Origin: DAOTUB01 sp034437455
GTDB lineage: Bacteria; Chloroflexota; Anaerolineae; B4-G1
Reading direction: 5' to 3'
Length of the DNA: 23,116 nucleotides
NCBI GenBank assembly: GCA_034437455.1
Contig: DAOTUB010000251.1
Location: forward strand, 1 to 23,116
The translations under genes and the position numbers were made by a program. The notes below the pieces were generated by a model. The model worked only from the letters and a program-made list of their open reading frames with translations, was not told where the DNA came from and did no database searches. Of this stretch, positions 16,142 through 22,680 are shown one piece after another (position 1 is the stretch's first letter; each line of letters opens with the position of its first letter).

Positions 16142-17113
16142 TTACCAGTCGCCCGGGCAATCCCCGGCGTTTTCTTGAGTCGTCTTGGGCGAGGGAACGA
16201 TCTGGAATTGCTCGACGCTTTTGCCATCGACCAGCGCCTCGATGGCGTCGGCAGCCGCATCCGCATTGGCTCCTGGAGACATGCAGGTGGTGCCGTACAC
16301 CGAGCCATCCTTGACCAGGGCCAGCTCGCTGGCTGTCCCGCCCAGTCCCACGATCGGGACGTCGAGGCCGCGCTCGTTGGCCACTTGCACGATGCCAGGC
16401 GTCATGCTGCCGTCCATTGATAGAATCCCGTCAATGTCGGGGTAGCGCGTCAGCAGCGCTTCTGTCACTTCGACCGCTTTGGTCGAGTCCCAGTCGGCGG
16501 GTTGGCTGTCGACGACCTCGATGTCTGTCTCGCCAAAGACGTCGTCGTAAGCCTCCAGGCGGGCGATGACGGCTGGCTGGCCGGGCATGCCTTCGATGGC
16601 AAAGATTCGGCCCTCGCCGTCCAGCGCTTTGACCATCAACTCGGCGCTATCCTTGCCCATCTGATAGTCGTCTGGGACGCGAACGGCTGTGGTGTAATCG
16701 TTACCCTCGGGATCGATCACGTTGCCGATGATGATGACCTTGATCCCGGCCTCGTGGGCCTCCTTCACGCCCGGCACGACGGCCTTGCCATCCAACGGAC
16801 CAACGACCAGATAGTCTACGTCCGCGGCGATCAGGTCCTGGATCTGGTTCACCTGAGCGGCGACGTCTCCGTCAGCGCCCAGCACGGTCAGTTCCCAACC
16901 GGCTTGCTCGGCCCGATTTTCCAGCGTCTCGATGAAGGTGGCATACCACGGCCATCCTGCCGAAGCGGCTGCCAAGCCAACGCTGACTTTTTCTTCTGGC
17001 GCTTCTGTGGGTGGAGCGGCTGGCGCCTCTGTGGGTGAAGGTGTGCTCTGCCCGCAGGCAACGAACAGAATGCTCGTCAGAAGTAGTAAAATTGATAGAC
17101 TTTTCCTAACCAC
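16142..17113 (-). CDS. Sugar ABC transporter substrate-binding lipoprotein
   Basis: The protein has 323 residues and starts at GTG 17113 behind AAGGGGG. A lipoprotein signal peptide is clear: KSLSILLLLTSILFVAC with the lipobox cysteine at C20. A Pro/Thr/Glu-rich tether follows (about 21-42), then a type-1 periplasmic-binding fold (Peripla_BP_4; SVGLAAASAGWPWYATF, VDYLVVGPLDG, DIDGILSMDGSMTPGIV, DVPIVGLGG). It captures the substrate outside the membrane for the CUT2 importer encoded downstream. A Trp-Pro-Trp in the first binding loop may stack on a sugar ring. It follows the ROK regulator by 132 bp. Confidence 0.92.
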   Translation of the reverse strand: MVRKSLSILLLLTSILFVACGQSTPSPTEAPAAPPTEAPEEKVSVGLAAASAGWPWYATFIETLENRAEQAGWELTVLGADGDVAAQVNQIQDLIAADVDYLVVGPLDGKAVVPGVKEAHEAGIKVIIIGNVIDPEGNDYTTAVRVPDDYQMGKDSAELMVKALDGEGRIFAIEGMPGQPAVIARLEAYDDVFGETDIEVVDSQPADWDSTKAVEVTEALLTRYPDIDGILSMDGSMTPGIVQVANERGLDVPIVGLGGTASELALVKDGSVYGTTCMSPGANADAAADAIEALVDGKSVEQFQIVPSPKTTQENAGDCPGDW

Positions 17114-17138
17114 GATTTTCCCCCTTTTGATATTTTTG

Positions 17139-17157
17139 ACCCTTGTCTTTCAAGGGT
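17139..17157 (-). promoter_or_regulatory. Small inverted repeat in the binding-protein leader
   Basis: ACCCTTG and CAAGGGT form 7-bp arms around 5 nt, about 25 bp before the GTG start. It could be an operator or a leader stem-loop. There is no T run in the transcript direction, so it is not a terminator. Confidence 0.35.
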
Positions 17158-17224
17158 AACTCTGAATAAACTGTTGATGCACCTATTCTGTTGGTAATGG
17201 TATCGTAAGCGAACCTCCTTAATT

Positions 17225-17242
17225 TGATCTCACGTTGGATCA
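17225..17242. promoter_or_regulatory. Possible operator between ROK and binding-protein genes
   Basis: TGATC-N8-GATCA is an inverted repeat just after the ROK stop codon and about 110 bp before the binding-protein start. It could be a regulator site, but five-base arms are weak evidence. No convincing separate promoter for the binding-protein gene was found in this gap. Confidence 0.25.
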
Positions 17243-17245
17243 GTT

Positions 17246-18454
17246 TTACGTTTGTTGCCACGGGAGTTGCTTGATCGTGATGTACTCCGTCGTGACGTTC
17301 AGAACGAGCATAATGGCGCCCATAACTACGGCTCGGCGTTCCAGGGGCGATGCCACCAACCGCGGGACAAAGGGCACGACCCCTTCAATACGCTGCAAGA
17401 TCGGTTCGATGAGCAGATCGGCCGAGCGCGCCACCCCGCCGCCCAGGATGATGACCTCCGGGTCGAGCGTGGCGCTGATATTGGCAATCGCGAGGCTCAG
17501 GTAGTCGACTGTTTCGCTGACCACTTGCTGGGCCCAGGGTGCCCCGTTACGCGCGGCGGCAAAGATATTCTCGGCGTTCAACTCCTCCGGTGGAATAGAC
17601 AAACCCTCCTGCATCACGAGCTGGTGTGCGCGCTCGACGACGCCGCTCGCCGAGGCTAGGCTCTCCAGCGCGCCAAATTGATCGTAGCGCCGCCCCAGGA
17701 ACTTGATCCCCGGCACCATGTAGCAGACTTCTCCAGCGGCCTGGTTGTGGCCTCGATACAGAGCGCCGCCGATGATGATGCCCGCGCCGATCCCCGTGCC
17801 CACGGCGATGCAGACCAGATTTTGTACGCCGCGCCCGGCGCCGAATCCCAACTCGCCCAGAGCCGCCAGGTTAACGTCGTTCTCGACAAAGACGGGCATG
17901 CCGAAACGATCTCGCAGAATATCCTGGAGCGGTAAATCGCGCCATCCCAGGCTGGGGGCCCAGGTAATGATTCCCTCTGGAGTCAAGGTGACGCCAGGCG
18001 CGCCAATGCCGATACCGCGGATCCGTTGCCCAGGTGGTCGGGAGGCGTCTAACAACGTCCCGATCGTCTCGCACAATCGTTCCAGGTGTTCGCTTGGGCC
18101 GTCGTCTTCTTGGTGCGCGATGTAGAGTTCATGCTGGATGGCGCCCGATAGATCGGCTACGGTGCCAAACATCTTGGTGCCTCCCAGGTCGATGCCCACA
18201 GCGGCGTAAGCCTTGTCGTTGAACTCCACCAGGGAGGGGGGGCGTCCGCCTGTGGACTCGCCGTAGCTGTCGCAATCTCGTACCAGGTCCTCCTCCATTA
18301 AATCATCCACGATGCGCATCACCGTCGGCAGGCTCATGTTTAGTTGTCGTGCGATCTGAGAACGTGCGATGGGGCTATGCTCTCGGATGAGTTCCAGTAT
18401 GGCTGAGCGATTGACTCTGCGCATCAGAGTGGCTGTAGCGCTTTTTCTCACCAT
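17246..18454 (-). CDS. ROK family transcriptional repressor
   Basis: The protein has 402 residues. ATG 18454 follows AAGGAG closely; GTG 18451 has better spacing and GTG 18475 extends the frame, so the start could shift slightly. An N-terminal winged helix-turn-helix (about 15-65, ARSQIARQLNMSLPTVMRIV) is followed by a sugar-kinase-like ROK domain with GGTK (91-94) and the catalytic-type Asp D193 in ENDVNLAALGE. The usual zinc motif CxCGxxGC is missing, and GHNQAAGEVCYM lacks the final His of the ExGH motif. It is therefore more likely a sugar sensor than an active kinase. It lies first in the operon and probably represses it until sugar binds. Confidence 0.9.
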   Translation of the reverse strand: MVRKSATATLMRRVNRSAILELIREHSPIARSQIARQLNMSLPTVMRIVDDLMEEDLVRDCDSYGESTGGRPPSLVEFNDKAYAAVGIDLGGTKMFGTVADLSGAIQHELYIAHQEDDGPSEHLERLCETIGTLLDASRPPGQRIRGIGIGAPGVTLTPEGIITWAPSLGWRDLPLQDILRDRFGMPVFVENDVNLAALGELGFGAGRGVQNLVCIAVGTGIGAGIIIGGALYRGHNQAAGEVCYMVPGIKFLGRRYDQFGALESLASASGVVERAHQLVMQEGLSIPPEELNAENIFAAARNGAPWAQQVVSETVDYLSLAIANISATLDPEVIILGGGVARSADLLIEPILQRIEGVVPFVPRLVASPLERRAVVMGAIMLVLNVTTEYITIKQLPWQQT

Positions 18455-18473
18455 GTGCTCCTTGGAAATGACC

Positions 18474-18498
18474 ACTTACTTTCTAACAGTGCGTAAGT
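18474..18498. promoter_or_regulatory. Candidate ROK operator overlapping the -10 box
   Basis: ACTTAC (18474-18479) and GTAAGT (18493-18498) are perfect inverted 6-mers with centres 19 bp apart, nearly two helical turns. They cover the end of the -10 box and the transcript start. This position suits autorepression by the ROK protein. A partial match, TCGTAAGC, occurs in the gap before the binding-protein gene. Confidence 0.45.
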
Positions 18499-18524
18499 AT
18501 ATCATGAAACAAGCACTTCGTCAA
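18496..18524 (-). promoter_or_regulatory. Sigma70 promoter of the ROK/sugar-transport operon
   Basis: On the minus strand, TTGACG (18519-18524) and TATACT (18496-18501) are separated by exactly 17 bp. The expected transcript starts near 18489, about 35 nt before the ROK start codon. This is one of the two best promoters in the window. Confidence 0.75.
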
Positions 18525-18827
18525 GAGTCAATTGATCGCTGAGCGCAGGTGTCTTATTCAGGGGGGAGTTGGCGGAGCGTTGCTACAGGCTTGAGGTTGT
18601 TATGCAAGCCGGAGCATTTCAGTTTCAATGTCGAGAGACGGACTGGTGTCCTGGTCACTCACGATTCAGAGGTAGCGGACAGGGCGGCGCGCGTGGTACG
18701 AATGCGGGATGGACAGTTGATGGAATAGACAGCCCCCTGGATAGCTTCCAGGGGACTGTAGTCTCTCCAGATATGAGAACGGCGCTAAAGTCGTTCTTCT
18801 ACACCAATGGCGCCGCTTCGCTTCCCT
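18525..18827. other. Intergenic stretch with one hairpin
   Basis: No gene is supported here; short open frames have no ribosome binding site or recognisable composition. The only structure seen is the hairpin at 18729-18759. Confidence 0.6.
18729..18759 (-). terminator. Hairpin downstream of the DUF1015 gene, possible terminator
   Basis: ACAGCCCCCTGG and CCAGGGGACTGT form a GC-rich stem of about 12 bp with one mismatch and a 7-nt loop. It lies 69 bp beyond the DUF1015 stop on the minus strand, where the serine operon should end. The following bases (CTATTCC) are not a proper T run, so termination would be weak or Rho-assisted. Confidence 0.4.
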
Positions 18828-20129
18828 TTATCCGATGGGCATCATCACCAACCCACTGATGACCTTGGGGAAAAAGTCGGTCGATTTTTGCGGCATCTTT
18901 TCGCCGGCGGTGGTACAATCTCGTACCTGTTCCATCCGCGTTGGATTCATCACCAGCAAAAAGTTTGCCTTGCCTTCGTCCACGTCGTCGTACCCCATCT
19001 GCGGATCGCGCAGGTACTCGATGTTCGTCTTGGCTTCGACGGCTTCTTTGTCAAGACCCAGCACGCGCTCGATGAACAGTTCGTGCAGCACCGAGACGTC
19101 GAGCAGACGCCAATCGGGAGAACGATCCGGCAGCAGCTTCTCGAGCACCGCCGGGTCCCGCAGGGTGAGCGTGGCGTAATTGCCGTCGTAGAAACCAAAG
19201 CGTGGGTTGGAGGGCTGGGCTTTGGCCAGGGCAGCCTCCAATGCTGCCTGGTCCGCCACGTGGTTCACCTCAAAGTGCTCCTTGGCCTTCTCAAGCGCCT
19301 CCGGTCCGCTCATCTGATCGTAGGAGTAGATCAGGCGGTGGGTGGGGAGGATCACCAGGCCGGGGTCCTCCATGCTCACCAGCGTCACCATGCGGTGGTT
19401 GAACCCCGCGTTGGGAGGAGCGTCGGGATATTTTTCCCGCATCTCGTCCCGGTAGTTGAGGGCCGTCTCGTAGCGGTGGTGGCCGTCGGCGATGATCAGG
19501 TTGCGCCGGGGCGCCATCTCCTCCACCACGGCCTGGATCACCTGGGGGTCAGTCACCGGCCAGAACTGTTGCACGACGTCGCTCTCGAACAGCTCGCGCA
19601 GTTCAAAGCCCGGTTGCTTCTCGATGGCCGCTCCCAGTAGCTCGTTGATCCGTCCGCCGGGATAGAGCATAAAGATGTGGCCAAAGTTGACCTTCGTGGC
19701 TCGCATCAGATTGAGTCGGTCCACCTTGGGGCCGGAGTGGGTCCGTTCGTGGGGCAGGACGATGCCTTCATCGAATCGGCTCAACTCCAGCGCCGCGATC
19801 AACCCCTTGCGGGTCTTTTTGCTGCCATTGGAAAGGGTAGTGGTCTGGTGGAGGACGTAGAGCGCGGGGGATTGTTCCCGCATCAAAATGTCCTCTTGCA
19901 GCCAGGACTGGTAGTAGTTGCGGGCGCGGGTGTAGACGTTGTTCTCCTCGTTGTCTCCAGGTTTTTCCTTGCCCTTGATGATGCGCACGATGGTGTAGGG
20001 ACTCTGGGCATAGTATTTGTCCTGCAGCCCGTGCCGCACTCGGTCGTAGGGTTGACTGATGACGGTGGAGAGATCAGCGATTTTCTCTGGATTGTAGCGT
20101 ACACCTCTGAATGGTCGAATCGTTGCCAT
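18828..20129 (-). CDS. DUF1015 family protein
   Basis: The protein has 433 residues. ATG 20129 is preferred over ATG 20135 because AAGGA is only 1 nt from the latter and 7 nt from the former; MATIRPFRGVRYN is also the expected N-terminus. Family landmarks are ISQPYD (25-30), VLPHERTHSGPKVDRL (about 124-139) and ADGHHRYETALNYRDEM (about 214-230). It is soluble. The DGHHR motif recalls ParB/Srx-fold enzymes such as the archaeal serine kinase SerK, which is a hypothesis only. It is the third gene behind the glycine riboswitch, 23 bp after serA, so a role in serine or phosphoserine metabolism is likely. Its biochemical function is not established to my knowledge. Confidence 0.88.
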   Translation of the reverse strand: MATIRPFRGVRYNPEKIADLSTVISQPYDRVRHGLQDKYYAQSPYTIVRIIKGKEKPGDNEENNVYTRARNYYQSWLQEDILMREQSPALYVLHQTTTLSNGSKKTRKGLIAALELSRFDEGIVLPHERTHSGPKVDRLNLMRATKVNFGHIFMLYPGGRINELLGAAIEKQPGFELRELFESDVVQQFWPVTDPQVIQAVVEEMAPRRNLIIADGHHRYETALNYRDEMREKYPDAPPNAGFNHRMVTLVSMEDPGLVILPTHRLIYSYDQMSGPEALEKAKEHFEVNHVADQAALEAALAKAQPSNPRFGFYDGNYATLTLRDPAVLEKLLPDRSPDWRLLDVSVLHELFIERVLGLDKEAVEAKTNIEYLRDPQMGYDDVDEGKANFLLVMNPTRMEQVRDCTTAGEKMPQKSTDFFPKVISGLVMMPIG

Positions 20130-20152
20130 ATTCATTTCCTTGCTGTGTACAG

Positions 20153-21058
20153 CTACCGGTTGGCGACCTCGATGGCGATCTGTGCGACTTCGTCTCCCAC
20201 CCGCGCTTTCGCCTCGAGCGTCCCCGCGCCGATGTGCGGAGAGCCGAGCACCTGCAGCAGGTCCGTGAATCGCTTGCCCCGTTCTGCCTTCTCGTCCTCG
20301 TAGACGTCCAGGGCCGCGCCGGCCACCTTGCCGCTGTCGATGGCGTCGTACAGCGCTGCCTCATCCAGCGTGCCGCCTCGCCCGCAGTTGATAATGTACA
20401 CGCCGTCCTTCATCTTTTCGAACGCTTCCGCGCCGACGATGTAGTGGGTTTCTGGCGTGTGGGGCACGTGGAGCGAGATGTAATCCGAGCGGGCGAGCAA
20501 TTCGTCGAGCGAGACCTGGGTGGCGAAATCCACTTCGGTGGGAGTGCGGCGGTGGAAGAGCACCTCCATCCCCAGCGCGTTCGCCTTCTGCGCTGTCAGC
20601 TTACCGATGCGTCCCAGGCCGATCAGGCCTAGCGTCTTTCCGGCCAGCTCGGTGCCTTTGCTGAGCGGTTTCTTTTCCCACTCGCCTTCCTTCATCGAAG
20701 CGGTGGCTTTGGGAATGGGGCGGGCCAGCGCCAAGAGATAGCCGATGGTCAGTTCGGCCACCGAGTTGGAGGATGCGGAGGGCGTGTTGCGTACCTCGAT
20801 CCCTTTAGATTCGGCATACTCCACGTCGATGTTGTCCAGCCCGACGCCGCCGCGGATGATCACCTTCAGATTGGTCGCCTTGTCGATCAGAGGCTCGCGC
20901 ACTTTTGTGCGGCTGCGGACGACCATCGCGTCATAATCGGGAATGACTTTTTCCAGTTCCTCTGGCGTGATGTCGCCTCGTATATCTACTTCGATCCCGG
21001 CCTCTTCCATCGCTGCGATGGCCTTGGGGTCTGTTGGGTCACAGACTAACAGTTTCAT
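20153..21058 (-). CDS. serA: D-3-phosphoglycerate dehydrogenase, short form
   Basis: The protein has 301 residues. The NAD-binding loop GLIGLGRIG is at 144-152. Catalytic residues are R227 (NCGRGGTLDE), E254 (DVYEDE) and H275 (GSPHIGAGT). RGGVGLDNIDVEYAESKGI (69-87) is typical of phosphoglycerate dehydrogenases. It lacks the C-terminal ACT/regulatory domain of long SerA proteins, so feedback inhibition by serine through ACT is not expected. It oxidises 3-phosphoglycerate to 3-phosphohydroxypyruvate; a role as a general hydroxypyruvate reductase cannot be excluded. It starts at ATG 21058 behind AAAGGAG, 71 bp after the aminotransferase stop, and is probably in the same riboswitch-controlled transcript. 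Confidence 0.88.
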   Translation of the reverse strand: MKLLVCDPTDPKAIAAMEEAGIEVDIRGDITPEELEKVIPDYDAMVVRSRTKVREPLIDKATNLKVIIRGGVGLDNIDVEYAESKGIEVRNTPSASSNSVAELTIGYLLALARPIPKATASMKEGEWEKKPLSKGTELAGKTLGLIGLGRIGKLTAQKANALGMEVLFHRRTPTEVDFATQVSLDELLARSDYISLHVPHTPETHYIVGAEAFEKMKDGVYIINCGRGGTLDEAALYDAIDSGKVAGAALDVYEDEKAERGKRFTDLLQVLGSPHIGAGTLEAKARVGDEVAQIAIEVANR

Positions 21059-21084
21059 CCTGGTATCTCCTTTAGTGATGTAGA

Positions 21085-21112
21085 CTGGTAGATTGGTGTG
21101 CCAATCTACCAG
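21085..21112. repeat. Perfect hairpin between aminotransferase and serA
   Basis: CTGGTAGATTGG and CCAATCTACCAG form a perfect 12-bp stem with a 4-nt loop. A further copy of the ACCAATCTAC word follows at about 21122-21131. No T run follows in either direction, so it looks like a small repeat element or an mRNA-processing/stability hairpin inside the operon, not a terminator. Confidence 0.65.
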
Positions 21113-21129
21113 TTTCCAAATTTACCAAT

Positions 21130-22197
21130 CTACAGTCCCAAAATATCTTCGATCTGTCCTGTGAGCCACTTGAGATCGTCCAGGGTCAGATCGCCCATGT
21201 GCGCGATGCGGAAGCACTTTTCCTTCAGGTCGCCGTAGCCGTTCGAGATCATCGCGCCCCGCTTGCCCAGCTCTTTGTTGAGATCGGCCACGCTGATGCC
21301 GCGCGTATTCTCGACGTTGGTGACGGTGTTTGAGAGATAGTTTTCATCGGAGTAGAGCGCAAAGTGCTTGCGCGCCCAGTCCTGGACGAAGGCGGCCATC
21401 TCCTTGTGCCGGTTCCAGTGGTTTTCCAATCCCTCGTCCAGAATGTCGTCCATTTGCTTGTTGAGAGCCTGGAGCAGGCTGATGGCCGGGGTGGCCGGGG
21501 TCTGGTGTTTTTCATACTTTTTGTCCATCTGTCCGTACGAATAGTAGTAGCCATGGTTGGGCACCAGCGATGCCCGCTCCCGCGCTCGATCGCTCACTGC
21601 ACAGATGGTCAATCCTGGTGGGAGAGCAAAGCACTTTTGTACACCGGCCAGGCAGACGTCGATTCCCCAGTCGTCGAACTCGGTCTTGATGCCGGCCATG
21701 CCGCTGACGGCGTCCACCAGGATCAGCACGTCGGGATACTTTTCGCGGACGAGCGCGGCGATCTCTTTGACCGGGTTCGTCAGGCCGGTCGAGGTCTCGT
21801 TCAGCACGACGGTGAGCGCGTCATAGTCCCCTTTGGAGAGCGCCTCATCTACCTGTTCGGGCGTGGTAGCCTGGCCCATCGGCACCTCGACCTTGTCGCA
21901 GGGGACGCCGTTGGCGGCGGTGATCTGGTGCCAGCGCTTTGAAAAGGCTCCACAGATGGCGTTGAGCACCTGCTTATTGGATGCCTGGCGGACTGTGCCC
22001 TCCATCACGCCGGTCGAGGAAGAGCTGTAGAGATAGACTCGCTGCTTGGTGTAGAGAAGTTCTTGGAGCTTGGCGGTTACTGTTTCTTGAAGGTCAGCAT
22101 ATTCTTGAGAACGGTGGCCAAGCATCGGTGCGGCCTGGGCCTCGAGGATCTCGTCCCTCACGTGGGTAGGCCCAGGAATGAAGAGTTTCTTGTACAT
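21130..22197 (-). CDS. Class-V aminotransferase (serine/alanine-glyoxylate or phosphoserine type)
   Basis: The protein has 355 residues and starts at ATG 22197 with an excellent AAGGAGG. It is a fold-type I PLP enzyme: FIPGPTHV near 6-13, substrate-phosphate/PLP loop SSSSTGVMEGTVR (58-70), D162 in VDAVSGMAG, and the PLP lysine K188 in GVQKCFALPPG. These match the serine-pyruvate/alanine-glyoxylate aminotransferase family. Some members act as phosphoserine aminotransferase, and the adjacent serA makes that possible here. It is the first gene behind a glycine riboswitch, so glycine is likely a substrate, product or pathway signal (for example glyoxylate to glycine, or glycine and serine transamination). 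I cannot choose between these from sequence. Confidence 0.88.
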   Translation of the reverse strand: MYKKLFIPGPTHVRDEILEAQAAPMLGHRSQEYADLQETVTAKLQELLYTKQRVYLYSSSSTGVMEGTVRQASNKQVLNAICGAFSKRWHQITAANGVPCDKVEVPMGQATTPEQVDEALSKGDYDALTVVLNETSTGLTNPVKEIAALVREKYPDVLILVDAVSGMAGIKTEFDDWGIDVCLAGVQKCFALPPGLTICAVSDRARERASLVPNHGYYYSYGQMDKKYEKHQTPATPAISLLQALNKQMDDILDEGLENHWNRHKEMAAFVQDWARKHFALYSDENYLSNTVTNVENTRGISVADLNKELGKRGAMISNGYGDLKEKCFRIAHMGDLTLDDLKWLTGQIEDILGL

Positions 22198-22230
22198 CGT
22201 TACCTCCTTATAGATAGTGATAGACTAAAC

Positions 22231-22268
22231 AAAAAAAGGAACACACAAACTCGATGGCTGTGTGTCCC
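22231..22268 (-). terminator. Riboswitch-controlled intrinsic terminator
   Basis: In the minus-strand transcript, GGGACACACA (22268-22259) pairs with TGTGTGTTCC (22247-22238) with one G-U pair, then 7 T follow (22237-22231). Its 5' arm shares three G with the last stem (P1) of the second glycine aptamer, so the two structures exclude each other. It ends 33 nt before the aminotransferase start. Confidence 0.9.
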
Positions 22269-22449
22269 CTGTCTGCCAACCTGAGAGATTCCTCCCGATC
22301 ATCTGCCGGGTGTTGCCCCGTCGGTGCCCGAAGGACTTTCCAGAGGTGCCAAGATATAGGGTCCCGCGACCTGAGAGTTTCACCAGCGCGATCAGCCGCC
22401 GCACTGGCTTGCCCCTTCGGTGTCCGCCCACAGGCGGTCTCTCCCCTAT
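22266..22449 (-). ncRNA. Tandem glycine riboswitch
   Basis: Two glycine aptamers lie in series on the minus strand. Aptamer 1 has CACCGAAGGGGCAAG (22422-22408) and CTCTCAGGT (22377-22369), with closing stem ATAGGG (22449-22444) and CCCTAT (22361-22356). Aptamer 2 has CACCGACGGGGCAA (22326-22313), CTCTCAGGT (22287-22279) and closing stem CCTCT (22346-22342) with AGGGG (22270-22266). These are the known glycine-riboswitch core words. Glycine binding would hold the aptamer 2 closing stem and prevent the terminator at 22231-22268, so it is predicted to be an ON switch for the aminotransferase, serA and DUF1015 genes. Confidence 0.93.
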
Positions 22450-22454
22450 GTCCC

Positions 22455-22478
22455 AAGGCAAACGATGTGATTTGCCTT
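22455..22478 (-). promoter_or_regulatory. 5'-end hairpin of the riboswitch transcript
   Basis: AAGGCAAA and TTTGCCTT form a perfect 8-bp stem with an 8-nt loop, at the expected very start of the transcript (start near 22473-22478) and just before aptamer 1. It may protect the 5' end or isolate riboswitch folding. Confidence 0.55.
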
Positions 22479-22479
22479 A

Positions 22480-22508
22480 ATTTTACACTATGCTACAACA
22501 AATGTCAA
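22480..22508 (-). promoter_or_regulatory. Sigma70 promoter of the glycine-riboswitch operon
   Basis: A consensus -35 TTGACA (22503-22508) and TAAAAT (22480-22485) are separated by exactly 17 bp on the minus strand. Strong constitutive initiation with control left to the riboswitch terminator is the expected arrangement. Confidence 0.85.
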
Positions 22509-22545
22509 CATACGTTCTGCTGTTGGTCGGAGGGATACCTTTTTC

Positions 22546-22647
22546 GTATCTGCTCAAAAAGTCGGGGGATGTAGCCGAGGTTTCCATACCTCGCCGGGCT
22601 AGCGCGCTATGGAAAGCGCGGCTACAGTACAATTGTCCCGAATTATT
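22546..22647. repeat. Nested palindromic repeat, family A, copy 2 (complete)
   Basis: The outer arms are GTATCTGCTCAAAAAGTCGGG (22546-22566, given here in part as GTATCTGCTCAA) and the inverse ending TTATTGAGAAGATAC at 22647. The core at 22570-22626 runs from TGTAGCCG to CGGCTACA. It holds CGAGG-TTTCCATA-CCTCG (22576-22593) and CGCGC-TATGGAAA-GCGCG (22603-22620). Relative to the shared flank TTATTGA.AAGATAC, the two mini-hairpins are in the opposite order to copy 1. It lies between the partial permease gene and the riboswitch promoter. Confidence 0.8.
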
Positions 22648-22680
22648 GAGAAGATACCCTTTTTTCCGTCTTTTACCGGA

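Noticed and set aside
16071..16160. Longer start for the TIM-barrel-like protein
   Set aside because: The extra 30 residues are coded by the 14-bp hairpin and the end of the binding-protein gene.
17139..17157. Terminator between ROK and binding-protein genes
   Set aside because: The stem is only 7 bp and is followed by CAAAAATA, not a T run, in the transcript direction.
18569..18859. Small plus-strand gene in the gap next to DUF1015
   Set aside because: It lacks a clear ribosome binding site, passes through the hairpin at 18729-18759 and overlaps the DUF1015 stop without recognisable content.
22208..22574. Several short open frames on both strands over the riboswitch
   Set aside because: They are explained by the structured riboswitch RNA and terminator, and none has a ribosome binding site with a plausible product.
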